A stretch of DNA of 64,000 nt from Timema cristinae (lineage: Eukaryota; Arthropoda; Insecta; Phasmatodea; Timematidae). The notes under the pieces were generated by a model that did not search any database, was not told where the DNA came from, and worked only from the letters and a program-made list of their open reading frames with translations. The position numbers and the translations under genes are program-made. The DNA lies in contig JBCFYV010000012.1 in assembly GCA_039000515.1 (NCBI GenBank), forward strand, positions 40,993,015 through 41,057,014, written 5' to 3'. Positions 22,338 to 33,990 of this stretch are shown piece after piece. Numbering within the stretch: the stretch's first letter is position 1; each line of letters begins with the position of its first letter.

Positions 22338-23396
22338 ATGTTTCATGACTCCGTGACCATGGAGACCACTCCTGCAACTGCCATGTCCACCTTGACCACA
22401 TCTAAGACTGCTGTCTACCGCCTGAGCCGGGACGAGTTGACAGCTGAGCTGACTTCAAGGGGCGTCTCCTTCCCTCCCAATGCTACTGTGGGTGAGCTCA
22501 GATCTAAGCTATGTGGGGAGATTAGCGGGACTGGGGAGGCTGAGACTGACTCGGGTATGGACAGGATTGAGGATGGGAATCCACCCCCTTTAGCGCCTAC
22601 CGCTCCTCCTCCACCCCCTTCACTAGTTAAATGTCAGAACAAAGTACTTATGGAGATTTTGAATCGGACCCCTGTTTGCGACGGTCAAGATCACGCTACT
22701 CTGTTTAAATTTATGGTTGAGATCAACAGAGCATATTGTCTAAAGTTAGCGAGTGATAGTGAATTTTTGATTCTGTGTTTGGCCAAAACTTCTGGTTTTT
22801 TAACCCAGTTGTTCTCCCGTGGGATTCAAAATGGTTTATCTTGGAGATCACTTACTGACCTCATTTTAGAAGCGCTGTTACCCAGTAGGGCTAGAGAAAG
22901 GTTATGTAAGGAAGTTATTCACAGGTTTCAATATCCCCACGAATCGTTGAGAGATTTTGTTTTATCTATCACAGAGGCAGCTCAAGTTCTCAATAGTGGT
23001 CTGGGGGAAAGTCAGATCGTTGATATTATTCTTGAGAATGTGTCGCCCCTCACCCGGCGACATTTTGTATTTACATGTAAGCCCTGTACGGTACTTGAAC
23101 TTTTCTCTCTAGCATCTTCGATTGAAAACACCCTGCTCGCCGAACAGGAGTATTTAAGTGCGCATGCGCCGGCGGCATTAAACCGCAGACGCACGGGTTC
23201 AACTCCCGAACCTATGAATACGGCCTTGTCATTAGCGCCTGTTCTACCGGGCGATCGCGATGCTAACACTCCTAGGGACAACTTCAGGCCTTCGGGTTCT
23301 GACAACCGTGCGCCCCGCGACCTCTCGCGCAGGAGATGTTTTCGGTGTAGAAGACTGGGTCACGTACAGAGACAGTGTAGATCGGGAAACTTATAG
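22338..23396 (+). CDS. gag: Gag-like structural protein of the LTR retrotransposon
   Basis: This is a 352-codon frame from the ATG at 22338. A second ATG at 22359 has the strong context ACCATGG and may be the real start. Residues about 29-60 resemble a SAP-type helix-extension-helix (LSRDELTAELTSRGV, then GELRSKL). A proline-rich linker follows, then a helical capsid-like middle. The C-terminus (about 334-347) is a CCHC zinc knuckle, CFRCRRLGHVQRQC, spaced CX2CX4HX4C, which in this family binds the genomic RNA. The frame is intact. Pol lies in the -1 frame and starts at the slippery site overlapping the gag end. Confidence 0.9.
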   Translation: MFHDSVTMETTPATAMSTLTTSKTAVYRLSRDELTAELTSRGVSFPPNATVGELRSKLCGEISGTGEAETDSGMDRIEDGNPPPLAPTAPPPPPSLVKCQNKVLMEILNRTPVCDGQDHATLFKFMVEINRAYCLKLASDSEFLILCLAKTSGFLTQLFSRGIQNGLSWRSLTDLILEALLPSRARERLCKEVIHRFQYPHESLRDFVLSITEAAQVLNSGLGESQIVDIILENVSPLTRRHFVFTCKPCTVLELFSLASSIENTLLAEQEYLSAHAPAALNRRRTGSTPEPMNTALSLAPVLPGDRDANTPRDNFRPSGSDNRAPRDLSRRRCFRCRRLGHVQRQCRSGNL

Positions 23397-23428
23397 GGCG
23401 CGCTCGTAGTCGTGGTCCGGTCGTGCCC
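23384..23428 (+). promoter_or_regulatory. Predicted -1 ribosomal frameshift site between gag and pol
   Basis: The heptamer GGGAAAC (23384-23390) is phased as G GGA AAC in the gag frame, six bases before the gag stop TAG ends (23394-23396). Slipping back one base on it continues directly into the pol frame, which is open from there to the protease. Five bases downstream, GGGCGCG (23396-23402) can pair with CGTGCCC (23422-23428), a 7-base stem including one G-U pair and a 19-base loop. Heptamer, phase, spacer and stem all fit the known -1 frameshift signal. Activity is inferred. Confidence 0.8.
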
Positions 23429-24805
23429 ACTTGTATTAAACCACATGCTCCTACTCCTGTAGTTCAGATCCAGGTAGCCCAAAAGGATTGTGTTGCCCTT
23501 TTAGATACTGGAGCCAGTCACTCATTTATATGCCGTGAGTTCTTGCGCCAGTTAGAGGGTAAAACAAAAATCGATTATAGGTCGATAGGTCCTAAGATTT
23601 ACGCCGTGGCTAATGGGCAGACTATCTTGGTCGAATGTAAAGTAGTGCTCTCTATTAAGATAGAAAGATTTGCCTGGAAACGTCCATTCTTTGTTATGCC
23701 AGAACTTCCCTTTGATGTTATTCTAGGGACTGACTTCATGTTCGAGACTGGAGTCAAACTTGACCTGAGACGCTTAGGAATATCTTTTAGTTTTGAACCT
23801 AGTTTGTTTATTCCGTTTTGTGTTGGGCACCATCCTCGCAGGTTGTTCCCCATTGTCGAGGAACGTGAAGCGATAGATCGTTTGATAGCTCGATTCCCTG
23901 ACGTCATCACTGACAGATGGGGCAAGTGCGACATTTTGCCGTACGACATTGTGGCGCAGGACCACATTCCTGTTAGATCTGGTCCCTACTCCTGTGCACC
24001 CCCCAAACTCGAGATATTTAGAAATCTTATCATGGACTTGGAACGAAAGGAGGTTATTCGTCCCTCCAGATCCCCATACGCAAGTCCTGCGTTCATTATT
24101 CCCAGGAAAGGTCATGGGCATCGCTTGATTGTCGATTATAGAAAGCTTAATAAAAAAATAGTGTTCGACCCATACCCCATGCCTAGCATAGAGTCCGCCT
24201 TCCAACATCTTGGCGGAGCCAAATATTACAGCTTGATTGACCTTAATGCGAGCTTTCTGCAATGTGCTCTCTCAGAGTCGTCTAAGAAATTTACCGCGTT
24301 TATCACCCCCTGGCAAGTCTACGAATTCAACCGAGTGCCGTTAGGGATAAGTTGTGGGGGGCAAGCGTTGAGTAGAGTCTTAGACCATATTTTGGCGGAC
24401 CTGAAATACAAATTCGTGTTTAACTACCTTGATGATATCTGCGTCTACAGCAAATCTTTTGATGACCATTTGCGTCATGTTGAGGTAGTGTTGAGGCGCC
24501 TGCGCGAGGCTGGGTTGACTGTAAACCCGGAGAAAGTCACATGGGCGAAGAGATCTATCCCATATCTTGGCTATATCATTTCTGAGGGTAACCTGCTCGT
24601 TGACCCGGATCGGGTTAAGCCTATCTTGGATTTTCCCGCCCCAAAAAACATAAAAGGGGTATTACGGTTTCTAGGTATGTGCGCCTACTACGCTAGGTTC
24701 ATCCCGAACTTCTCTGACTTAGCCAACCCCCTTAACTCCTTGAAAAAAAAAGGGTGCCACCTTTATTTGGGGTTCTGCCCAACAGCAGGCTTTTGTTGCG
24801 CTTAA
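23390..24805 (+). pseudogene. pol: pol, protease and reverse transcriptase part (frame broken at 3' end)
   Basis: The frame is open from the frameshift site. An aspartic protease is marked by LLDTGASHSFI (catalytic D at 23504). Reverse transcriptase blocks follow: VDYRKLNKK, YSLIDLNASF, FNRVPLGIS and the catalytic YLDD (24425-24436). The frame should run on into RNase H, but it is lost at a run of nine A (24743-24751) and ends at 24805. A homopolymer is a classic place for both real slippage mutations and sequencing errors. The equivalent region of the element appears otherwise undamaged. Confidence 0.9.
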
Positions 24806-26491
24806 GCGCCACCTAGTGTCGCCAGCCGTGCTACGCATGCCTGACTTTTCTCTGCCTTTCCAACTACATGTTGATGCCTCCTCTGTAGCGCTAGGGCGGT
24901 TCTCTCTCAAACGACTTCCGAGGGAAGTAGACCTGTAGCTTTCGCCAGCAGAACTTTGAGCCCTGCCGAAAGAAAGTATAGCATATATGAAAAGGAATGT
25001 CTCAGCTGTATCTTCGGCATCGACAAGTTCGCTGACTATCTAGAGCTTCGCCAGTTTGAGTTGTACACTGACAACATGGCCCTTAGCTGGATATGGAATC
25101 ACCCGAAACAACTAGGGAAAATTGGACGGTGGGTTTGGAAGCTATCCAGGTTTAAGTTTACTACCCATCACGTTGCTGGGAAGCTTAATGTTGTCGCTGA
25201 CGCTTTGTCTAGGATGTGTGAGGATAAGGAACCTGTAGGAGAATGTAAGGGGGATGGCTCGTTATTTGTTATCCATACGATTCCCGAATCCTTTATCTCA
25301 ATCAAAGACCATCAGTTGATGGATCTGTGTTGCAGACAGATCGTTGACAGGATCAAGCGTGGAGAGAGGATTGGGAACTACGAGATTTTTAAAGACCTCT
25401 TAGTAGTTCGTGTCAAGGGTAGGATAAGATATTTTGTGCCAGAGAAACTTAGGCCTATGTTACTTAAATATTTCCACGACTCCCTTTTTGGAGGCCATTG
25501 CGGTGTCCTTAAGACCGAACGCAAGATTTCTAAGGAATTTTTTTGGCCCTTAATGCCTAGAGACGTTAGAGATTGGGTGCGCAAATGTGAGCCGTGTCAA
25601 TTGGCCAAACCGGCGCGTAATTCTAAAATAGGGTTTCACTCCGCGGATGTTGCTAAGCAACCGTGGGAGAAAGTTTTTGTTGATTTCGTCGGCCCCCTTA
25701 CCCGCTCTACCCAAGGGAACACCTCTATACTCGTTGCCATGGACGCCTTCTCTAAATTCGTCATACTCATCCCCCTAAGGAACATGAAGGCAAGGACGAC
25801 TGTTAATGCTCTGTGCAGGCGTGTTTGGGCGATTTTAGGGACCCCAAGGGTCATAGTAAGTGATAATGGACCGTGTTTCCGTTCTAAAGCTTTCGGAGAT
25901 GTGTGTTTTTCGTGGGGGATAAGACACGTTACCACTAGCCCGTACAATCCATCGCCGAACCATGTAGAAAGGTTTAATCGTAACCTAAACGTTGCCTTGG
26001 CGATCTTTCACCACCTGGATCACACCCACTGGGACCAGGACTTAGACGTTTTGAACATTGCTTTTAACGCCGCTTTCCATGAGTCAGTCAAAGCCACTCC
26101 TTCCTCTATCCTCCTCAATAGGGACCTGAACCACCCATTATTGTTTAACTGGGATATTGACCCACTCCTTAATGACGCAGGTGATTGTTCTTATGAAAAG
26201 AAATGTGAGGTAGCTTTTTCTAACCTCCTGAAGTCCCAAAGGAAGGTTGCCGCCACCTATAACCGAGGGCGTATCCCTGTCCCATTTAAACTTGGGGACA
26301 TTGTTGTGTGCAAGTGTTTTCCTCTTAGCTCAGCTGCTGACAAGTCTTCGGCGAAGATGGCGTATAAGTGGAGTGGTCCCTGGTCAATTGAAAGATTTCT
26401 TACACCTGTTTCGGTATTGTTAAAAGAAGTATCCGACCCATCTTTGACACGTAGAGCACATGTCAGCCACCTAAAGGCTGCAGGGAAATGA
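24806..26491 (+). pseudogene. pol: pol, RNase H and integrase part (after frameshifts)
   Basis: After the first break a second one lies near 24890-24900, and then the frame is open from before 24956 to 26491. RNase H signs are KECLSCIFGI, YTDNMALSW and VVADALSR. Integrase has the HHCC zinc motif (about residues 174-216 counted from 24956, ending CEPCQLAK). Its catalytic triad is D in VDFVGPL, D in VSDNGPC and E in NHVERFN. The C-terminal part carries a GPF/Y-like module (KWSGPWSIERF) and no chromodomain. The integrase supports Ty3/gypsy assignment. Confidence 0.9.
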
Positions 26492-27361
26492 GTCAATTGA
26501 CCCCGTGCTGTGTGTCGTCTGTTTGCTTAAGTGTACCTTTGTGATTTAATTTTGCGTTCTTAAGTGCATGTTTCTAGGTATTCTATATTGTTGTATATAT
26601 AATTTATATAAGGGAAGGGGTACCACCCCCTGGTATTGTTAGGATAAATATGTAGTACTGTAGGGCCTAGGTATGACTTTGGGCAGAAACTTGTGTTGGA
26701 CTGTTTATAATAAAGCGTGTGTCGGGTCCAAAGTACATGGTGCAGAACGTTCGCCCCACCGACCGGACTACCTCTAAGTGCGTGTGAAGCGGCAAACCCA
26801 CCTTTCCTCATTCGTGGAAAGTCGTCGCTAAACAGAGTTGTGGGTATCTCTGTGACTCGTGCTGGTAGACAATGTTAGTGCTACGAAACTGCCACAGTAA
26901 CTTTCAAGGATGGCTGCGCTAACTGATAAACTCTACAATTGGATGTGGTGTTCACGTGTAGACTTTTGTTCTCAGAGACTTCACCTATTCGGCCTTCCGT
27001 CCCCCACCTTTTCTGCCCTGCCCTTTCCTTCCCCTCCTTTGTTCCTGTACACTCATCGGCAGTCAATGATCGCCCAGCTGGCGTGGCGATGAAGCTTCCC
27101 TGGTGGTTAAAGCGGGCCACCTTACGAGCATATGCTGTCTCCCTGTCAACCCGGGATGACGGTGTGTTGGAGTGAGCGTGTGAAGCAGAGGTCAACCCCC
27201 GGAGTCCAGTTATTCGTCATCTCCCGAACCTGCATCTGGCCACCTAACATGGCCTCGGAGGGTACCGGAGCCGCCACCCACCCTCTAGTCAGCGGTGAAC
27301 ATCGAGGAAGGCGCCTCCCCGTGTCTTCACCAAAGGCTAAGGACGTCCTTCTTCTCCGTCC
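26492..27361 (+). other. Untranslated 3' internal region of the retrotransposon
   Basis: About 870 bases between the pol stop and the polypurine tract. Short frames on both strands (for example 26881-27195) show no signal peptide, transmembrane helix or envelope-like feature. An AATAAA occurs at about 26708. I see no third gene. Confidence 0.65.
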
Positions 27362-27370
27362 AAGGGGGGA
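27362..27370 (+). other. Polypurine tract
   Basis: AAGGGGGGA lies three bases before the 3' LTR. It is the expected primer for plus-strand DNA synthesis in LTR elements. Confidence 0.85.
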
Positions 27371-27373
27371 CAT

Positions 27374-28642
27374 TGTGACGTTGTCACAGACATAATGCAA
27401 ACATGGACAATCTGGCTCACCTGATCTGGTCCCCTTTGACTGGGCTGGATCTCGACTTCATGAAACACGCGCACTCAACTCCACTCAACATCACGCGGCT
27501 TACTGACCGCCCGTGGCTCGAGGCCCGATTAGAGCAAGACTCGGACAATTGAACATCAAGATGCGCTAACCCGTATGCGCCGACGGTTTGTTTCGAGTGA
27601 AACAAGACTCATCCACCGGCGCGTGATTTGAAATTATCACGAGAATAATCGAGATTTCTGTCGAAGCAACGTACACCCCTCTCCCTTCGTCCCAGTGTGA
27701 TTCCCGCCGTTTGTGAACACGTGATTGACTTTGTACAGTATATAACGGCTGGACTGTGTAGTGATGTCACTCATTTCTCTGCACTCGATTAGGTGAGACA
27801 CTTGTCTTAGATTTAGACGTAGGTCGTTGTTCGACGTTTTCTAAATTATGTTTGGGTTAAATTGTTCAAAATTTAAGTTTCAACTTTAAATATAAATCAT
27901 GATTACTAATAGCTATATTTCTCTGAGACTGCAGGATTTGCCTGTCAGCCATTATGGTTTATGCGCTAGCTTTTTCTTTGTACTTAACGTTGTGTCCGCC
28001 TCACGGACGGGTTGGAACTTTAGCATGGCGCCATCTTGGGGCGCTAATTATTTCTGTTTAACGTGTAACTTATTTTAAAATAGTTGTTCTGCTTGCTAAA
28101 AGTTAAAGATTTGTTACGATTGTGATTCTTTTTAAATTGTTACTCAACTCGGGGGGCGCGAGCCCGTGCACCCAGCACATTGGTTATTACAATAATAATA
28201 ATTAGATTGAACTAATTTGATTGGGATCTATTGTAACAGGTTAGGTTTAGGTAAATCATTTTCTCTGTCGCGCCTTGCAATGGCAGTCTATTATAAAACT
28301 TCATACTTATGTCAATATAGTGTCGGCATCGCCAGGTCGTGTAGACCTATACCTATTACTTGTATTTAACTTTCCTGCTAGGTTAGTCGCCTTCTGCGAG
28401 GGTCAATTTAATTATGACTACGTTGGTATTAATCTTTCTGTATTCTCTTAACGACTTGGGGTCTTGCCCCTTTATTTATTGTTTACTTCGGCCCTTATCG
28501 GCCAGTCACTCGACTTTCCTAGAGTGCCTCGCTCTTGTATGTCTGCTAGTTGTTTGTAGAATAAAATAAACTCTCTTGTAACTTACCTACCTTTTATTTA
28601 TTGTAATTTGGACCTATCAAATCATATGAAGGGGGGGTTACA
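27374..28642 (+). repeat. 3' LTR
   Basis: 1269 bases, nearly identical to the 5' LTR. Differences seen by eye are one substitution near the 14-base indel, two in GTTTGTTTCGA, one in TCTGTATTCTC and one in CTTATCGGCC, plus the indel itself. Confidence 0.95.
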
Positions 28643-28646
28643 ATGC

Positions 28647-29753
28647 TTATTTTTGATTTGATTCCTTGACATTTCCTACTTTTCCCCAACATTAATAAAA
28701 ATCTGACTTATTCAGGTTTTATGTTTCCCCTGCCTGTAGCCATCATGATTTTTTATAAAGATGAACCAAGGCTTTCAAAAAAATAGGATAATAATTATGA
28801 TTAAAAGAGAGACTGGTCTTTACAATCTTTGATCCCTTAAGGATACTTAAAATTTGGTGGTTCTAAAAAAATATTTTTACTAGAAAAAATCCATCCTAGT
28901 TATGAATCAAATTTTTTCCCTAGCTATTAGGATGCTTATTATTTGTATAGCCCAAAATAATTATAGAATAACCTCAACAACTAAAACCCAAATCTTAGTT
29001 TAATGACACCTTACTAAATACGAATTCAAATTATAATAGAAAATGTTACCAGTTAGTTATGATTTTTATTTTTTAAAGCAACTAAAGATGAATGCGAACA
29101 AAGTCAAAATTGAGAGGGAAAAATAATACTAATCTAGAAAAATTCACCTTTTATCTGTATCAAATTTTCTAAGATAGTGATTCAAGATTTGTAAATTAAA
29201 GGAAAATTCAGATTCAATAAAAAGTGGAGTTGACCTTTTCTAAATTAAAGATAAAAAAAATAACTCAACTATGGTTTTAACAGCAAAATACAAAACTAAT
29301 TCACAACCAAACAGCACTTCAAAGAAATATAAAACCCCAAGGATTAAAAGGGAAATGGAATATGTTAATTTGTGTCTCTGTGACAAAAATTTTTTGGAAA
29401 AGTGTTTATTAAACTTGCTATATTTACTTTTTTTTTTCCAATTTACTTTTTTTATTTCCTATGGACTTTACTTTAATATTGAATAAGATCAAACAAGATA
29501 AAAAGTAACAATTTTAATATCAATTAAGCATTTAAATATCTGAGTGCAAGTGTATCATTGGGGTTTTTCAAAAGGAAACATTACTAAAAGCACCCACAAA
29601 TTTAATAAATATCTAAAAGGCTACTTCTCCTGAGTTATGACAGAAAACTTCACTAATGTATTATATATTTCAGTTTTAAGTTAATAAAGTGTGATTGTAA
29701 CTTAAAAATGTCATGAATGTTGAATTTTCTAACATGTCTCAACAGTAACTTAC
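28647..29753. other. Midasin intron sequence, copy B
   Basis: AT-rich sequence matching 10146-11255 of copy A. The 71-codon frame at 29271-29486 has no recognisable feature. Confidence 0.6.
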
Positions 29754-30002
29754 CAACGCACATATTTTGAATCATCAATCAGGTACTGTGGAAAAATGTC
29801 CGCCCAATTCCAGAGATGTACAAATTGATTTGGGGCTAGTCTAAGGAAGACATGGCATGCAAATATAATCCTTTCATTTGGTGAAGGAGACAACCACCAA
29901 ATCCCAGAAGACACCAATTGGTTGTGAGTCTTCTCAAAATATTTGTCATCTTTCCAAGTCAAGTCCACCACTCTTTCTTCAGTGAAATACTTCAGACAGA
30001 AC
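29754..30002 (-). CDS. MDN1: Midasin N-terminal exon (partial gene)
   Basis: This 249-base exon follows acceptor ATCCTCAG and ends GTTG/GTAAGT. Its first base completes the proline codon begun by exon 34549-34781, giving DGLP followed by FCLKYF. Human midasin has DVLPFALRYF at this junction. The exon ends with HLWNWADIFPQYL and SKYVRW, matching human ELWDWSVCVPLL and DTLVRW. The two anchor points plus exact phases make the assignment firm despite moderate overall similarity. The following intron is 11.2 kb because it holds the LTR retrotransposon. Copy A has an almost identical exon at 11256-11504. Confidence 0.92.
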
Positions 30003-30939
30003 CTGAGGATGAACACAATTTAAATGATCTTTAATGTTGCAACGCCCACCATGAGAAATTGAAAATTCTGACGAACACTGTTCACACTTAACCCTATGAA
30101 CTTAGCCACAAACTTTTTTTTTCCAAAATGGATATTCTTTTTTTAATTAATCAGTAAATTTACAGTTTATTTTCAGCATGTTTTACTTGTTAAAATAAAA
30201 GAATTTACATCAAAATATTAACTTCAAAATTAAAATAATTAATCACAGGCGAGATCAATAAAATAAGTTATTAGTTAAATAACATTGGCTTAGACTACTT
30301 GCTTACAGACGAACAGACCTCCACTCTCTATTATCTATGCAGACCTCAGTTGAATAATGTAGTTTGCACCCGCACACTGTTTGTTTTGAATCTTGACTCC
30401 GGATGTTATGGTGACGTAATGAAGAAAAAAAAAAAAGTAAGCAATGTTGCCAAACCAACTAATATCTACCTATGTTCTTAAACTTCTTGTGTTTAGCTTT
30501 TCATATTTTTATCATTTTTCTTCTGGGCGAGACAAAATGACAAACTGCCGAGACCCCGGGACTAAACTTTCAAACCGGGACGTATGCTAAGTCTACTTAT
30601 AGATCTTAATGATCTGTTTATAGTGTAACATGTATTTTATTTGACAAATTAAAATAATAAACTTAACCTGAATGATTATTTTATTTCATTCATTGATTGT
30701 GACTTTTTCTAAGTGTAAATTTCTACAAACTCTAATTAAAATAGTTGTTTTACATCGTGATTAAAAATGGAGATTTGTTGTATTGGTTCAAGGCTTCAAG
30801 ACGAGTGTTGCCAAGTAGGCTCAAATGAAAAACATATACAAATTTTTCTGAACTTAGTGAAATTAATTAAGAAACCATTAAACTTAGAACACACTGTTCT
30901 TTTATACAATGACTATGCTCTCTTTACTCAAATGTTTTC
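30003..30939. other. Midasin intron sequence, copy B
   Basis: Matches 11505-12461 of copy A. It lacks about 20 bases around 30578, including the small hairpin present in copy A. No gene recognised. Confidence 0.6.
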
Positions 30940-32690
30940 TTGACAAATTTTGAGGACAAAGAGTTTGTTATGATCCATTCGGGAAACACACCCAAGAAAA
31001 AACCTAGAAAGTCTTTGAAACCTGTTAGCCTTTCATTTTATAAAAAATTCCATTATCTTAAACTCATTCCTGGAAAGAAAATTTGCATATCCTGTAGAAA
31101 ATTAGTGTATTTAAATGTGCCTGCCCCTACTAATGAAAAGAGTAGTTCATCAGAAAGTAATTATCAACCTGAGCTTCCATCGTGTTATCTAGAAAAACTT
31201 AATGAAAGTTGTGAACTAAAAGGAGGTTCACCTGTTAAAATAACGAAAAGAAGTCACTGAAAGATCTACATATTTGAAAAATAAAACTCAGAGGATAGCA
31301 GAGGTATTTTCAGAAGTAATTTGTAAAGCTCTAGGAATTAATGATCCCTCTTCTAGCTCAAGTTATATTTAAGAACATAAATTTAAGTGTATTGACTGTG
31401 AAAATTTCATGGGAGAATTAAAGAATAAATTTGATATGAGCAATGTAAGTGAAAAGGTACAGATTTTAACACACTGCCAAGAATCATGGAGCATAAAGCA
31501 GACAATCACTTATTTTCAAACCACCGAGTATTTAGTGAAAAAATCTAGGAAGAAGCTACAAGATGGTGAGATTTTATGCAAAAGAGGAAAAAGAAAAGGA
31601 CACACATTGAGTGTAGAAACTGTGAAAAAAATCCAAAACTTATATTATGATGAGGATAGTAGGATTTCTTCAAATACAAAAGATTGTCTGTCAGTACCAA
31701 GTAAAAGTGGTGAATGAGAATCAAAGACCAAAAGGTTAATTTCACATAATTTAAAAGAAGTGTACTTACTATATAAAGAGAATAATCTAAATTAAAAAAT
31801 AGGTTTCACTTAGTTTTGTGAGTTGCGACTAAAAGAATGTGTCACTGTAATCAGCCATGGTGTGCGTACTTACCATCAAAATGTCAAGCTTATGTTGCAG
31901 AGTATCCACTTAAATATTCATTATCAAGAACTACTAGTCAAACTTGTTTGCAGTCTTGAATCTTAAGATTGATGTGCAAACTGCCCAAAAGAATCTTCCT
32001 TGCGTGACTTTCTAATACAGTTAGAGGTTTTAGAAGCTAAGGAAAACTTGTTTTCAAACAGTGAGTCCACACAGATCGTTCCACACTAGAGACATTGGTT
32101 AAATCTGTTGATGAATTTATTGATATTCTCATAGGAAAATTGATTACTTTAACAAAAAATAATTGTATGGTTAAGGCTCAAAGCCAACACGTGAAGTATT
32201 TAAAAAACCGTTTGAAACAAGATGATTGCATAATATTAGCTGATTTTGCAGAGAAATATACATGTATCCGACAAGATGTCGCTCAAGGCTTCCATTGGAA
32301 CAATATTCAAGCTACCTTTCATTAGTTTGTAGTTTACTATAAAATTGGGACTGTACTTAAATCTTTGTCAATGTGTTTAATAAGTGATTGCCTCCAACAT
32401 GATACAACAACATTTTTCACATTTCAAAAAACTACTTTGCAGCATTTGCTAAAAGAAGTGCCAAATTTAAAACATGCAATTTACTTCAGTGATGGCAGTG
32501 CAGCAGAGTACAAAAACTTAAGAATTTTACTAACCTATGCCCTCATGTGGAAGACCATGGGATAGCACCAGAATTGATTTTTATTTGCCACTAGTCATGG
32601 TAAGAATGCGTGTGGTGGTGTATGTAGTGTAATGTGTCAAAAAATTACTAACAAACCTATTAACACGTACAATCGATCAAGCCCTCAGAA
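30940..32690 (+). pseudogene. Decayed transposase-like gene, copy B
   Basis: This is the same decayed element as 12462-14230, lying antisense in the midasin intron. Open pieces are 30940-31260, 31409-31717, 32095-32325 and 32365-32565, with landmarks KKICISCRKLV, CIILADFA, GFHWNNIQATFH and IYFSDGSAAEYKN. Copy B has an extra 2-base loss near 31257 that shortens the first piece relative to copy A. Both copies share most of the other breaks, so the element was already dead before the duplication. Family assignment rests on recognition of a conserved uncharacterised protein type. I cannot place it in a named superfamily. Confidence 0.7.
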
Positions 32691-33952
32691 CAGTGAAAAC
32701 TATGTTAACCAGTTCTAAAATGTTCTTATCTTATGTGGTAGTGGTAAACTTATTGCAACATCAGAAAATGCCATACTCGCCAATAAGTCAAATGGCCCAG
32801 TGAACGTAGTGCATCAGCCTTTGAAGACAACATGGGCTAACTTCTAACTCACAAGCTGGTGGACGAACAAATGAGCGAGGGGCCAGTGAAGGAGAGGCCA
32901 GCTGGTCTCTTAGTGCTCGTAATCATGTGGTGCTCTCTGTAACCCTTCCCTCCTCCCACCCTTTTCTGTACTTGGAATAATTATCACCAATTCGTTTAGA
33001 CCCATTGGTATAAATACGAGTCTGTCCTTAGTTAAAGTCACCTCTATTGTAATCACCACTCGTCAGAAACACTGCTGTTAGAGCTACTCTATACTTCAGA
33101 GACAAGACCCTGATGTTTGTGGAGTCAAAATCACCTTGTCACCGCAGATTGAGCTACAGAGCTTCATGAGTATTGAGAGACATTGTTTTTGTGACTATGC
33201 CCTTAAGGAGTAGTTTCATCTTCTAGAGCTATGAGCTCTATTTTGTATAGGTCCTTAAGACGTAGTTTTTGTAGGTAACTCCTGTTTGTTTCTCTGTGCC
33301 CTTAGTTTATTATGTTGAGCAATCAGCTCTGTTATATAAGGTCTAGAGGATATAGATTATGTAGGCCTATATCAATTGTTCGGACCCTTGCCTATGCCCA
33401 TAAGGCATAGTTTATTTTAGTGTGCTATGCGCTCTATTCTTCTACGTCTATTAGTCTTGGTTCCAAATATTGGGGTCATAAACAGACATCTTAGACTGTT
33501 TGACCATGCTGCGGCTATAGAATAGCGTAGGGTTTAACGGTGAACGTCCACTATTTGGACTTAAATCATTATGCCTGCACATAGTTTATTCTTTATGAAG
33601 TATAATCATGACTAATAAATGAATAAATACTTATGCTCCCATAGCATGTAGCAGTACGACAATGGCATTTCTAGCAGAAATTTGCTGTAAAATATATGGA
33701 CTTTTGTAAATGTAAGTTTTGTCCACTAGCCTACTTAAAGATTTTCATACATAAATATGCGTCCTTATGATGTGTGATGTCACACACTAAGTATCACACG
33801 CGCTGTTGAACTGTAAGCCTGCCATGTGTGGCACTAGAAGGCAGGTCATGCGGTCTTCCTTTCTAGCGTCCACGTGGGCGGGAGGTCAGTTCAAAGCAAT
33901 GGAGTTCAACCAAGGCAGTCAGTTAACTAAGTTCAGTCAGTTCAGTCAATTC
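32690..33952. other. TATA-containing repeat-like segment (copy B)
   Basis: Counterpart of 14250-15512, with TATA box GGTATAAATACGAG at about 33006. One of the four CCTAAGGCATAGTTT-type blocks is partly deleted near 33300. The GTTCAGTCA microsatellite at its end continues here into the 58-base repeat, where copy A runs into the gap. Confidence 0.5.
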
Positions 33953-33990
33953 AGCCAATTCAGCTCGGATCAACGATCCACTAGCATTCA

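Larger units (their letters stand above)
20942..28642 (+). mobile_element. Ty3/gypsy-type LTR retrotransposon, complete but with broken pol
   Basis: The element runs TG...CA between two long LTRs (20942-22196 and 27374-28642). It is flanked by a 4-base target duplication ATGC (20938-20941 and 28643-28646). Copy A has the empty site at about 10138-10150. The interior encodes a Gag with a CCHC knuckle and a Pol in the order protease, reverse transcriptase, RNase H, integrase, which is the Ty3/gypsy order. There is no envelope-like frame. The LTRs differ at only a handful of bases plus one 14-base indel, so the insertion is recent. It lies antisense inside a midasin intron. Two frameshifts in pol mean this copy could not make a full Pol unless they are sequencing errors. 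Confidence 0.96.

Noticed and set aside
23774..24262. Minus-strand frames inside pol and gag (for example 162 codons)
   Set aside because: They are shadows of the strongly coding plus-strand retrotransposon genes.
26492..27373. Envelope-like gene after pol
   Set aside because: Only short frames on both strands, without signal peptide, membrane helix or cleavage-site features.
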